A DNA stretch of 64,000 nucleotides from Chitinivorax tropicus. Lineage in GTDB: Bacteria > Pseudomonadota > Gammaproteobacteria > Burkholderiales > SCOH01. The stretch spans positions 1-64,000 of the forward strand of contig NZ_JACHHY010000011.1 in assembly GCF_014202905.1 (NCBI RefSeq). The letters run 5' to 3'. Each line of letters opens with the position of its first letter. Position 1 is the stretch's first letter. The translations under genes were made by a program, and so were the position numbers. Shown piece after piece: positions 8,714 through 16,341 of the stretch. The notes under the pieces are model-generated. The model was not told where the DNA came from, made no database searches, and saw only the letters and a program-made list of their open reading frames with translations.

Positions 8714-9799
8714 TTACAGCCGCTCTGGCAGGGTCGTGGCAGGGGTCAGCTTAGGGGTATACAACAAGGCGGTCTTGTACTGCATCAGCGCCTCGTCAGG
8801 AACGTCGAAGCGGCGCAGCCACTCCTGCGTGGCGATACAGTCGAAGGCCATGTCATCGCCCCCAGCGTGAAAGGACTTGGCCAGTGGTGCGCGATAGGGT
8901 TGCAAGCAATGATTGACCAGCACATAGGCGGGGGGCTTGGGGTCAGTGGCCACAGGGGCAACCTCCGGGCGCGGCCCGGCCTGGATCACCATGCCCGCAC
9001 CGTAGTCGTAGAAGGCATACCATAGCGGCGGCAACTCGCTACGCCAATTCATCAAGGTGCCGAATTCATCACGGATGGTTTGATTGACCACCGTCAGCCA
9101 GGAGACGGTTTTGATGCCATCGGGCAACTCACCCCACACACAGCCGACATCCAGCCCATTCATTTGTTGGGATAAGTAATATTCCATCCGCTGGTTTTCG
9201 TACCCCTTTGTTACTGAAACATTCAGCCCGAATCCCGCGTAGCCCGAAAACGGCTTGAGCTTGCGGCAGAAGCTCAGGAACAGTTGGATCATCAGCGTCG
9301 GCTGCTCATCCAGCGAGGTGATCGGCAGGCTGAATTCAAGAATATTGCTGCCCCAGCGGGGGTGTTGGGCGACTTGCCAAGCCCGCATGCCAATCACATT
9401 GAATGTATAAAATCCAGTGCTATCAGGCTCTTCCCCTGACCAGCAGTAATAGCCTAATTCATCATTCTTTCCCATCTTCTCCAATTTAGCCCTGAATGAC
9501 TTCATTCGACGAAAATTTCGAGGAACATCTCCCTCATTTGCCCCCCATTTCAGGTGCTCACCAGCCACCGCCACATACTCTTCAAAACAATCCGCAATCG
9601 CCGCCCGCACCTCCGGCAGGTGCGCCCCGTGGAAATTGAGGGTAGCCTTCACGCAGACAGCCAGGCCAATGTAATCCTGCGGCCCATTGGGATATAGCAG
9701 CCGCCCTGGCAACAGCATCAGCTGGGCGTTTTCTTTCCAGTAGGCCGCCCAGTCCGCTGGTGGCTCATCTGGTATCACCGGCAGTTTCAGATCAACCAT
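8714..9799 (-). CDS. tsiV: DUF3396 (TsiV-type) T6SS immunity protein
   Basis: 361 residues from ATG 9799, with GAGG six bases upstream; the longer frame to 9943 overlaps the upstream gene and is rejected. The protein has the DUF3396 look: an N-terminal FHGAHLPEVRAAIADCFEEY segment, a central NVIGMRAWQ..RWGSNILEFSLP, and a C-terminal WRSELPPLWYAFYDYGAGMVIQAGPRPEVAP region. DUF3396 proteins neutralise VRR-NUC nuclease effectors of T6SS (TseV/TsiV pairs). Its place directly downstream of a VRR-NUC gene fits that role. It should act in the cytoplasm by binding the cognate toxin. The family assignment is by recognition of motif and context. Confidence 0.75.
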   Translation of the reverse strand: MVDLKLPVIPDEPPADWAAYWKENAQLMLLPGRLLYPNGPQDYIGLAVCVKATLNFHGAHLPEVRAAIADCFEEYVAVAGEHLKWGANEGDVPRNFRRMKSFRAKLEKMGKNDELGYYCWSGEEPDSTGFYTFNVIGMRAWQVAQHPRWGSNILEFSLPITSLDEQPTLMIQLFLSFCRKLKPFSGYAGFGLNVSVTKGYENQRMEYYLSQQMNGLDVGCVWGELPDGIKTVSWLTVVNQTIRDEFGTLMNWRSELPPLWYAFYDYGAGMVIQAGPRPEVAPVATDPKPPAYVLVNHCLQPYRAPLAKSFHAGGDDMAFDCIATQEWLRRFDVPDEALMQYKTALLYTPKLTPATTLPERL

Positions 9800-9810
9800 A
9801 TCAAACCTCG

Positions 9811-10523
9811 TCAATAAGCAGGAACCGATGGGCAGGGGCCTCGGCCCCGGCTCATCACCCACATCAGCGCCGAGGCCAGCGCAGCCGTGCTGGACAGCGC
9901 CCCTTGCGGCAGGCCAGAGCCCTCTTCCCTGGGCTGGCTGCAATCACAGTCCTGTGGGCCGATGACCAATGCCCTGCTTGGATCGCCGGCGATTCGTTCA
10001 TCTTTCCGCTTTTGATCTCTATCAGTTTCCTGCGGCGGAAACTTCATCTCCACCACCTGCTGGATATTATCCTGCGTCGGCGGCTTGGTCGGGTCTTTCA
10101 CAATCACCACATCCGGTCGTCGGATATAGCCCTGCCCCGCCTCCCAAGCGGGCCGTTGCGCCTCCGGCTCATCCCAATACTTGGCCAGCCAGCCTGGCAA
10201 CCAGCCATGTGGCTTGGTGGGCTGGCGTCGATCCATGATCGGCCTGGGCGGGTCTTGCGTCATGTCATAGCTGACCTCGGCCTTGTAGGGGCTGCGTCGC
10301 TGCAGGACCTGATCCAGCTCACTCAACCGCCCCGACACGCAAGCCTGCTTCAAATCCCGCCCGTCCCGGCCCTTGACCGGCTCGCCCTGGCACTTGCACA
10401 TCGCACCACACAACACCCCTTGTCACGCTTGCTCAGCCGCTCCGCATCCCGCAGTGCAAGCGTGCGGGTATGGCCCTGCGGGCTGGGGTGGACCGAGCCA
10501 CGCCCCATGGGCAGATCACTCAT
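9811..10523 (-). pseudogene. tseV: VRR-NUC nuclease effector of T6SS, frameshifted near its N-terminus
   Basis: The first ATG (10523) overlaps the PAAR stop codon as ATGA and encodes MSDLPMGRGSVHPSPQGHTR and on to RLSKRDKG. That frame ends early, while the -1-related frame continues from about 10416 as VLCGAMCKCQGEPVKG to a stop at 9811. One missing G in a run of four (C4 at 10416-10419 on the plus strand) separates the two. The second part holds the nuclease core, RRPDVVIVKDP and VVEMKFP (the D..ExK pattern of VRR-NUC), preceded by YDMTQDPPRPIMDRRQP. The active-site residues are intact, so this is a recent mutation, a sequencing error or programmed frameshifting. A shorter product from an internal start is possible. 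The target would be DNA of rival cells. Confidence 0.75.
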
Positions 10524-11104
10524 GCCCCCCTCGTCGTGAAATGCAGCGCCACCAGCTGAGCCGTCTCGACCCACGGGGTATAGCCATCATCATCAGTCTG
10601 CCCTTGGATCGGCTCACCCCCCGCATATGATACCGTGAACGGATGCCCCCCAATCGGCTCGCCCGTCGCGGCCTGCACCAGCCGGAACCGGCCACGGAAC
10701 GGGCCGGATGCATTGGCAGGCTGGGCAGTGCTTGACTGCGCCGTATCATCCACCAGCGCAGCCCCCGCCCAGGGTTGATAGCTCACCATCGTCCCCCGGC
10801 CCGCACCACCCAGCACCCCCGCCGCCGCCCTGCTTGGCCCACTGGCACGGCGCCCGATCAAGGTCTGCGAGCTGATCAGCGATGCCCCACAAGTGGTCTT
10901 GCAGCCGTGGTAAGCCACCGGCTGGCCTTCATCCAACCAAGTCGTATCCCCCTCGGCAATGGCATACACCCCCATACAGGTCGGGCAGCCGACCAGATCC
11001 CCCACCCGGGCCATCGGCCTGCCTTCAGTCTCACTACCAGGCGAGGCAGACAGCACCACCCCACCGTGGTCAGTGGCATCACCCAAGACAATAACTGGCA
11101 GCAT
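10520..11104 (-). CDS. PAAR-domain protein of T6SS with C-terminal adaptor segment
   Basis: 194 residues from ATG 11104, with GGAGG six bases upstream. Residues 1-87 are a PAAR domain: VIVLGDATDHGGVVLSAS, RVGDLVGCP, then VAYHGCKTTCGASLI. PAAR proteins form the metal-binding tip that sharpens the VgrG spike and carries effectors. Residues 125-194 (FRLVQAATGEPIGGHPFTVS through QLVALHFTTRG) form the small extension often seen on PAAR proteins that dock a separately encoded toxin. The stop codon overlaps the start of the VRR-NUC gene (ATGA), indicating translational coupling of tip, toxin and then immunity gene. Confidence 0.85.
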   Translation of the reverse strand: MLPVIVLGDATDHGGVVLSASPGSETEGRPMARVGDLVGCPTCMGVYAIAEGDTTWLDEGQPVAYHGCKTTCGASLISSQTLIGRRASGPSRAAAGVLGGAGRGTMVSYQPWAGAALVDDTAQSSTAQPANASGPFRGRFRLVQAATGEPIGGHPFTVSYAGGEPIQGQTDDDGYTPWVETAQLVALHFTTRGA

Positions 11105-11193
11105 GAACGTCCTCCGCATCAAGATGAAATCACGATGGGCGGCAAGAATATGACATCCGGAAATACATCTGCAAATCTGCAAGCAGATAAAGG

Positions 11194-11213
11194 AAAAGCC
11201 GCAGAAGCGGCTT
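11194..11213 (-). terminator. Terminator at the trailer end of the CRISPR array
   Basis: On the minus strand AAGCCGC-TTCT-GCGGCTT is followed by TTCC, giving a stem at 11196-11213 and a T4 tract. It lies directly next to the degenerate last repeat. This supports transcription of the array on the minus strand, and it would also separate the array from the PAAR operon that starts at 11104. Confidence 0.6.
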
Positions 11214-11249
11214 ATTCAATAAGCGCCCAGCGGTTAGGCTGGGCGATGC
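11213..11249 (-). repeat. Degenerate terminal CRISPR repeat (trailer end)
   Basis: This copy differs from the consensus at 11213, 11214, 11221 and 11222 but keeps the hairpin and the GATGC end. Decay of the repeat furthest from the leader is normal, because new repeats are copied at the leader end. Confidence 0.9.
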
Positions 11250-12815
11250 CCTTGTCGAGCGATACCCCGACACGGCTCAACTTGTTTCAATCCGCGCCCA
11301 GCGGTTAGGCTGGGCGATGCTCATCGTGTTGTCGATCGACCATACTGGCGAGCAGTTTCAATCCGCGCCCAGCGGTTAGGCTGGGCGATGCCGCCAACGT
11401 AGTAGTGCAGTGCAGATAGCACGGCGTTTCAATCCGCGCCCAGCGGTTAGGCTGGGCGATGCACACCAACACCAAGACCAACACCAACCGAACCAAGTTT
11501 CAATCCGCGCCCAGCGGTTAGGCTGGGCGATGCAGAGGCAAAATCGCAAGCGGAGGCCGAACTGTTGGTTTCAATCCGCGCCCAGCGGTTAGGCTGGGCG
11601 ATGCCCGGTACGCGGCACTTAACAAATTGGCGCGAAATGTTTCAATCCGCGCCCAGCGGTTAGGCTGGGCGATGCAAACCCCGCCCCGAGGCTCCAAGGT
11701 AGCTTGCCTGTTTCAATCCGCGCCCAGCGGTTAGGCTGGGCGATGCGCAGAGGCCGTTACCGCACCTGCCGTCTTCAAGTTGTTTCAATCCGCGCCCAGC
11801 GGTTAGGCTGGGCGATGCAGTCGTACCGCTCATGCTTTATAGACAAATAACGGTTTCAATCCGCGCCCAGCGGTTAGGCTGGGCGATGCGCTCGACGGTC
11901 GCACATGGGACGGAGTGCCAACATGTTTCAATCCGCGCCCAGCGGTTAGGCTGGGCGATGCTGATTGAGGCCAGCAAGGCCAAGAGTGACGATAAGTTTC
12001 AATCCGCGCCCAGCGGTTAGGCTGGGCGATGCTGCATACCTCTGGTTGATCCTCGGGATCGGCATAGTTTCAATCCGCGCCCAGCGGTTAGGCTGGGCGA
12101 TGCAAAGCCGACATCACCATCCGACGAAGGATACAAGTTTCAATCCGCGCCCAGCGGTTAGGCTGGGCGATGCGTTGCCATCTCGCTATGCACCGTGACA
12201 TCAGATGTTTCAATCCGCGCCCAGCGGTTAGGCTGGGCGATGCGGGTTGTTATCAGCTAATGTGGGCTCATTCTCACTGTTTCAATCCGCGCCCAGCGGT
12301 TAGGCTGGGCGATGCTCTGACGCCGCGCTGCTTGGGACATCATGAACTTGTTTCAATCCGCGCCCAGCGGTTAGGCTGGGCGATGCGCGAGCAAGCCCGC
12401 CAAGTGTTTTTGCCCGCGTTTGTTTCAATCCGCGCCCAGCGGTTAGGCTGGGCGATGCGCGCTCTGCGCGACTGTTGTTGCGAAGTAGATTGTTTCAATC
12501 CGCGCCCAGCGGTTAGGCTGGGCGATGCGGTAAATTCAAACATGGGAGAAAGCCAAGGGCTAGGTTTCAATCCGCGCCCAGCGGTTAGGCTGGGCGATGC
12601 GGACGCGAGGCTTGGCATGTTCAAAGAAACCAAAATGTTTCAATCCGCGCCCAGCGGTTAGGCTGGGCGATGCCCACCACTATTAGGGATGGTTTCCAGC
12701 AAGCGTGTTTCAATCCGCGCCCAGCGGTTAGGCTGGGCGATGCAGCCTGATACATCAATCGTTGTGATGAGCAACGAGGTTTCAATCCGCGCCCAGCGGT
12801 TAGGCTGGGCGATGC
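11213..12815 (-). CRISPR. CRISPR array, 23 repeats of 37 bp and 22 spacers, no cas genes nearby
   Basis: On the plus strand each repeat starts GTTTCAATCCGCGCCCAGCG and ends GGCTGGGCGATGC. The arms CGCCCAGC and GCTGGGCG form an 8-bp hairpin around GGTTAG. Twenty-two copies look identical (starts 11284, 11355, 11426 ... 12707, 12779). The copy at 11213-11249 has four changes near its 5' side and is the degenerate terminal repeat. Spacers are 33-36 bp, mostly 34, and appear all different. Read on the minus strand, each repeat ends in ATTGAAAC, the usual crRNA 5' handle of many type I and III systems. With the degenerate repeat and a terminator at the low end, transcription on the minus strand with the leader at about 12816-12995 is inferred. 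The subtype cannot be fixed. Confidence 0.97.
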
Positions 12816-12991
12816 CCCGTTTTTCCATCTTTTTGATGAAACAGGCTTTTTCTGACCGCCTGCGCGAACCTGTTGCCATGTGGCAGCAGCGGGTGGGCAC
12901 CTGGGGTAGTGGCCATGATTTTTCCCATTTCAATCAATTGGTTGGAAAAACGCGAACAGGGCTGGGTTTTGTCGGTTGCTGGGGGTTCGCG
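12816..12991 (-). promoter_or_regulatory. Putative CRISPR leader
   Basis: This is the sequence next to the last-added repeat. On the minus strand it runs into the array through an A/T-rich stretch (TTTCATCAAAAAGATGGAAA and so on). Further out is an inverted repeat, CGCGAAC (12951-12957) and GTTCGCG (12985-12991). Such GTTCGCG/CGCGAAC arms occur in leaders that follow cas2 in type I-C loci, as I recall them. It contains no gene. Confidence 0.5.
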
Positions 12992-13036
12992 CTACACCAC
13001 CAGCAGGCCGTCGAAATCCAGTGCTTTGAATTGTCC
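12992..13036 (-). pseudogene. Possible eroded 3' tail of a cas2 gene
   Basis: On the minus strand, 14 codons GQFKALDFDGLLVV precede a TAG that sits right at the leader inverted repeat. Cas2 proteins of type I-C end in a similar segment (G-x-K-x-x-D-x-D-G-x-L-x-V/L). The reading frame is closed by a stop just upstream (13037-13039), and no other cas2 sequence could be made out. The call rests on 14 residues plus position and could be chance. Confidence 0.3.
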
Positions 13037-13251
13037 CTATTCTTTGATAGTCGGGTCAATAGGTTCGTGCAGGCAGTGACACCGCAGCCGGTTTGGGGTC
13101 TGGTCGATTTCGCGGTGCAGTTTGTTGTGTGGTTCTACGCCGGGTATTCGTGTGGCGGGCGCACCTGGCCAGGTGGCGCCGCCAGCGGGGGCCAGGGCTC
13201 GCTCTGCAATGCATGTCAGTCTGGCTGTTTTTTTTGCGGGCGGGGTCAGTT

Positions 13252-14067
13252 TCACCCATCCGGGTGCTCCGCCGTCAGCTGTACATCCGGGCCGAGCCAG
13301 GGGTCTCTCTCGACTGGGAGGTAGGCCACTTTGCCTGCATCCTGTAATAGGTGCAATCGCCAGATCAGGAAGCTGTCGGACAGTAGCCCTCGCTGCTCGT
13401 TCAGGACGATGCCGATCACCTCGCCAGCCGGGCAGCGGCCCATTTCAGCGATGGTGGCCAGTAGTTTGGTGTCGAGGTGATCCATGGGCAGATCGACCAG
13501 CTGGCCTGTTGCATCGATTTGCCGCCAGCCTTGGGCCGCTGTTTTCCAGTATGCCCATTGTTGCTGCAAGGTCTGTCGCTGCGCGGGGGGGATGGTGGCG
13601 GGTGTCAGGTGTTTCAGCGATTCCGGTGGGCACATGGCCACGGCGAATTGCCCCATATGGCTGTCATCCACTCGCCCGGTGATGTCCACCACGGATAAGG
13701 GTGTCTGTGGCAATGCCAGGCTGGCGATCATGGCCAGCATCAATTGATCGATCGCGGTGTTGCCGACCCAGACTACAATCGGGTCGGGGGTTGCCAGCGC
13801 TTGTAGCAGGTGATGATGCGTTTCCAGTGCGTGGTTGGTCAGGCTGGCCAGGTGTTGGTCGATATCGGGCCACCATTGGGCCTGGCAGATGGTCCGCAGC
13901 CATTGCAGGCGCACTGCGGGGTGGGGCTGATCGGCATCGATCAGCGGCCCGATGCGCAAGTCATCGTACATTTTGATGATCTGGCAGGGTTGCCCGCTTT
14001 GGCGGGCCATTTCCTTCAGACAGCCGGTGGCGCTGTCTCCGTGGACGACATAACGTGTCTGGCTCAT
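13252..14067 (-). CDS. DUF1835 / DUF3658 domain protein
   Basis: 271 residues. The N-terminal half shows the DUF1835 pattern (YVVHGDSATGCLKEMARQ, then IIKMYDDLRIGPLID, later WVGNTAIDQLMLAMIASL). The C-terminal part has the DUF3658-like GLLSDSFLIWRLHLLQDAGKV. Proteins with this pair occur widely in bacteria and have no settled function. The gene stands alone between the CRISPR leader region and the ABC transporter promoter region. It has no signal peptide or membrane segment. Confidence 0.7.
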   Translation of the reverse strand: MSQTRYVVHGDSATGCLKEMARQSGQPCQIIKMYDDLRIGPLIDADQPHPAVRLQWLRTICQAQWWPDIDQHLASLTNHALETHHHLLQALATPDPIVVWVGNTAIDQLMLAMIASLALPQTPLSVVDITGRVDDSHMGQFAVAMCPPESLKHLTPATIPPAQRQTLQQQWAYWKTAAQGWRQIDATGQLVDLPMDHLDTKLLATIAEMGRCPAGEVIGIVLNEQRGLLSDSFLIWRLHLLQDAGKVAYLPVERDPWLGPDVQLTAEHPDG

Positions 14068-14344
14068 GATGACTCTATACCCTGTTGTTCGACAGCTTGA
14101 TCAGACCAGGCTCGGGTGACATGGTTTCACGACGGGGCGCCGAGCCTGGGCCGCCAGCGCTTGTAGCGATTTGATCACGCGCCGACGCCCGACCTCTCGT
14201 CGGCAGCCTTGCTCCCCATATCCCTTTCATTATCAGCACGATTTCAATATATGCCGCTCCCAGACTGATTCTGCGGCTTTCATCCTTTACACAAAGTGCG
14301 GCACTCGCCTTACAATGGCCAAGGTCGGTGGTTTGTCACATATC

Positions 14345-14371
14345 CCAGAATGCATTGCTTGTCGATTCTGG
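14345..14371. promoter_or_regulatory. Candidate upstream activator site for the DctD-like regulator
   Basis: CCAGAAT (14345-14351) and ATTCTGG (14365-14371) form an inverted repeat with a 13-base centre. It ends about 73 bases before the -24 element of the sigma-54 promoter, the usual range for binding sites of sigma-54 activators. The link to the regulator at 19169-20509 is an inference. Confidence 0.35.
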
Positions 14372-14443
14372 TTTTTCGCCACTCTGTGGATCTTTAGCCG
14401 AAATGAAGCCATTTTTTTCATATGGTTAGCCATCGCCTTTACT

Positions 14444-14458
14444 TGGCATTGCAATTGC
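14444..14458 (+). promoter_or_regulatory. Sigma-54 (-24/-12) promoter of the ABC uptake operon
   Basis: TGGCAT-TGCAA-TTGC, with GG and GC separated by exactly ten bases, matches the RpoN consensus TGGCAc-N5-TTGC. A start site near 14470 would leave a leader of about 58 bases before the ATG at 14528. A sigma-54 activator (DctD-like) is encoded four genes downstream. Confidence 0.7.
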
Positions 14459-14527
14459 AACCGTGATGTCATGATGTCCATTTGACATTCGGTTCATCAA
14501 ATATTTCGTTCATAAGGGGTCTTTGAA

Positions 14528-15496
14528 ATGAAACCTTGGTTTGCCAGCTTCGCCATTGCCGCTTTGTTTGCCGCCCTGCCCGCCCACGCGGAGGAAGTCA
14601 TTCGCCTGGGCAATCTCAAGTTCGCTCATTATGGTGCAGTCTCCTACATCAAGGAGATCGCGCCCAAATGCGGGATCAAGGTGGAAGAGCGTATTTTTGC
14701 CAAGGGTCTGGATATCATGCCAGCCATCATTGCGGGTGAAATCGATGTGGCAGCCAGTGCTGCCGATGCTGCCGTGGCGGGTCGGGCCGGCGGGGCGCCT
14801 ATCTATGCTGTGGCGGGCTTCGCCAAAGGCGGCATCCGGATTCTGGTGCGCCCGGATCTGCCTGCCAAGTCGATGGTGGATCTGAAGGGCAAGAAGGTGG
14901 GGGTCGCCCGAGGTGGCGCGCAGGAGCTGATTCTGGTGGCGGAATTGGCTAAGGCCGGGCTGACCTGGTCTGAGCAACCGGGTAAGGATGTGCAGATCGT
15001 CTATATGGCTTTTGCGGATCTGAATCAGGCTCTGATGTCGAAAAACATCGACGCCATGGCCCAATCCGAGCCCCAGTCATCCCAGGCGCTCAATAAGGGC
15101 TTTGGCAGAGAGCTGATCAACCCTTATGAAACCCCATTGGGCGAGCCGATCCGAACCTTGGTGATGAGTGAGAAATTCTATGGCACCCGCAAGGCTGAGG
15201 CGCAGAAGTTCATGAACTGCTTCATGCAGGCGACCAGGCTGTTTATCGACCACCCTGCTGTCGCTGAAAAGTATGTCCGCGAGAACATGTTCAAGAATCA
15301 GATCAGTAAGGAGGATTTCGATGATGCAATCGGCAATTCGCCGTATACCTATGATTTGAGCGTGGAGCACATCCAGACCACCACCGATATGATGATGCAG
15401 TACAAGGTGGGTAAGATGGTGAAGCCGCCCGTCGCCAAGGATTGGGTCAAACTCGACCTGCTGGAGCAGGCCAAAAAGGTCACGGAAGCCAAATAG
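14528..15496 (+). CDS. ABC transporter periplasmic substrate-binding protein (NitT/TauT type)
   Basis: 322 residues with a signal peptide (MKPWFASFAIAALFAALPAHA, cleavage before EEV). The body looks like the NMT1/SsuA class of binding proteins: VIRLGNLKFAHYGAV at the start, IIAGEIDVAASAADAAVAG, then LKGKKVGVARGGAQELIL. These bind nitrate, sulfonates, thiamine precursors, aromatic acids and similar small ligands. The ligand here is not evident. It is first in an operon with permease (14 bases on) and ATPase genes, and follows a sigma-54 promoter. Confidence 0.85.
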   Translation: MKPWFASFAIAALFAALPAHAEEVIRLGNLKFAHYGAVSYIKEIAPKCGIKVEERIFAKGLDIMPAIIAGEIDVAASAADAAVAGRAGGAPIYAVAGFAKGGIRILVRPDLPAKSMVDLKGKKVGVARGGAQELILVAELAKAGLTWSEQPGKDVQIVYMAFADLNQALMSKNIDAMAQSEPQSSQALNKGFGRELINPYETPLGEPIRTLVMSEKFYGTRKAEAQKFMNCFMQATRLFIDHPAVAEKYVRENMFKNQISKEDFDDAIGNSPYTYDLSVEHIQTTTDMMMQYKVGKMVKPPVAKDWVKLDLLEQAKKVTEAK

Positions 15497-15509
15497 GCAG
15501 GAGGTGATG

Positions 15510-16331
15510 ATGTCTACCGGGTCTATCAAACGCAGGCTGACCGGGTTCATTGTCCCGGCTTGCCTGCTGGTCATCTGGCAGACCGCTGCGGGGCTGGGCT
15601 GGGTCAATCCTCAGATCCTGCCCTCGCCGCTGGCAGTGCTGGGTAAATGGTGGGCCTATTTGCTGCCCACCGAGGCGCATTCCCCTGAGACAGGCAGTTA
15701 TCTGAAATGGCTGTTTTCCGGTGAATTGATCCATGATGCGATCAGCAGTCTGTACCGGGTACTACTGGGGTTTTTCATCGGCGGGGGGCTGGCCTTGCCA
15801 TTGGGCTTGGCGATGGGGGCCAGCAATCGGGTATACAGCCTGATGAACCCGTTGGTCCAAGTGCTACGGCCCATTCCCCCGATTGCCTACATTCCGCTGT
15901 CGATCCTGTGGTTTGGCCTGGGAAACCCGCCTGCGGTGTTCCTGATTGCAATCGGTGCCTTCTTCCCGGTGCTGATGAATACCATCGCCGGGGTTCGACA
16001 CGTTGATTCGATCTATATCCGTGCTGCCCGCAATTTGGGCGTGCGCAACCGTGACCTGTTTCTACGGGTGATGCTGCCAGCAGCCACGCCTTACATTCTG
16101 GCGGGGGCGCGCATCGGCATGGGTACCGCCTTCATCGTGGTGATCGTGTCGGAGATGATTGCAGTCAACAACGGGCTGGGTTTCCGCATTCTGGAGGCCC
16201 GCGAGTACTTCTGGTCTGACAAGATCATTGCAGGCATGCTCACCATTGGCCTGCTGGGTCTGCTGATCGACACAGGCATGAGCAAGCTGAATCATCACCT
16301 GCTGCGCTGGCACCGTGGCCTGGAAAGCTGA
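15510..16331 (+). CDS. ABC transporter permease (NitT/TauT type)
   Basis: 273 residues with several hydrophobic membrane segments (FIVPACLLVIWQTAAGLGW, VLLGFFIGGGLALPLGLAMG, VFLIAIGAFFPVLMNTIAG and others). The cytoplasmic EAA-type loop RAARNLGVRNRDLFLRVMLPAA contacts the ATPase. It belongs to the BPD_transp_1 fold used by SsuC/TauC-like permeases. ATG 15510 is chosen because AGGAGG lies five bases before it. The ATPase gene follows after 10 bases. Confidence 0.88.
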   Translation: MSTGSIKRRLTGFIVPACLLVIWQTAAGLGWVNPQILPSPLAVLGKWWAYLLPTEAHSPETGSYLKWLFSGELIHDAISSLYRVLLGFFIGGGLALPLGLAMGASNRVYSLMNPLVQVLRPIPPIAYIPLSILWFGLGNPPAVFLIAIGAFFPVLMNTIAGVRHVDSIYIRAARNLGVRNRDLFLRVMLPAATPYILAGARIGMGTAFIVVIVSEMIAVNNGLGFRILEAREYFWSDKIIAGMLTIGLLGLLIDTGMSKLNHHLLRWHRGLES

Positions 16332-16341
16332 GGAGCACCCC

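Larger units (their letters stand above)
12816..13251. other. Gap between CRISPR array and DUF1835 gene
   Basis: 436 bases with no supported gene. It holds the putative leader and the possible cas2 remnant described separately. The plus-strand open frame that enters from the array is only repeat sequence read as codons. Confidence 0.6.
14068..14527. other. Divergent regulatory region upstream of the ABC operon
   Basis: 460 bases without a gene. It contains an inverted repeat CCAGGCTCGG (14106-14115) / CCGAGCCTGG (14140-14149), a second inverted repeat at 14345-14371 and the sigma-54 promoter at 14444-14458, the last two listed separately. Confidence 0.6.

Noticed and set aside
8714-9943. Longer version of the DUF3396 gene starting at 9943
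   Set aside because: The extra 48 residues overlap the effector gene and lack a ribosome site; ATG 9799 has one.
9760-10539. 259-codon plus-strand frame over the effector island
   Set aside because: The minus strand holds recognisable VRR-NUC and PAAR sequence; the plus frame is Pro/Arg-rich without motifs.
11832-12661. Plus- and minus-strand open frames across the CRISPR array with repeated RPAVRLGDA / AQPNRWARIET peptides
   Set aside because: They are the 37-bp repeat read as codons; no protein is expected.
13037-13255. 72-codon minus frame between the CRISPR leader and the DUF1835 gene
   Set aside because: Arg/Pro-rich without motifs. Its end (HEPIDPTIKE) does not align with Cas2 in any way I could support.
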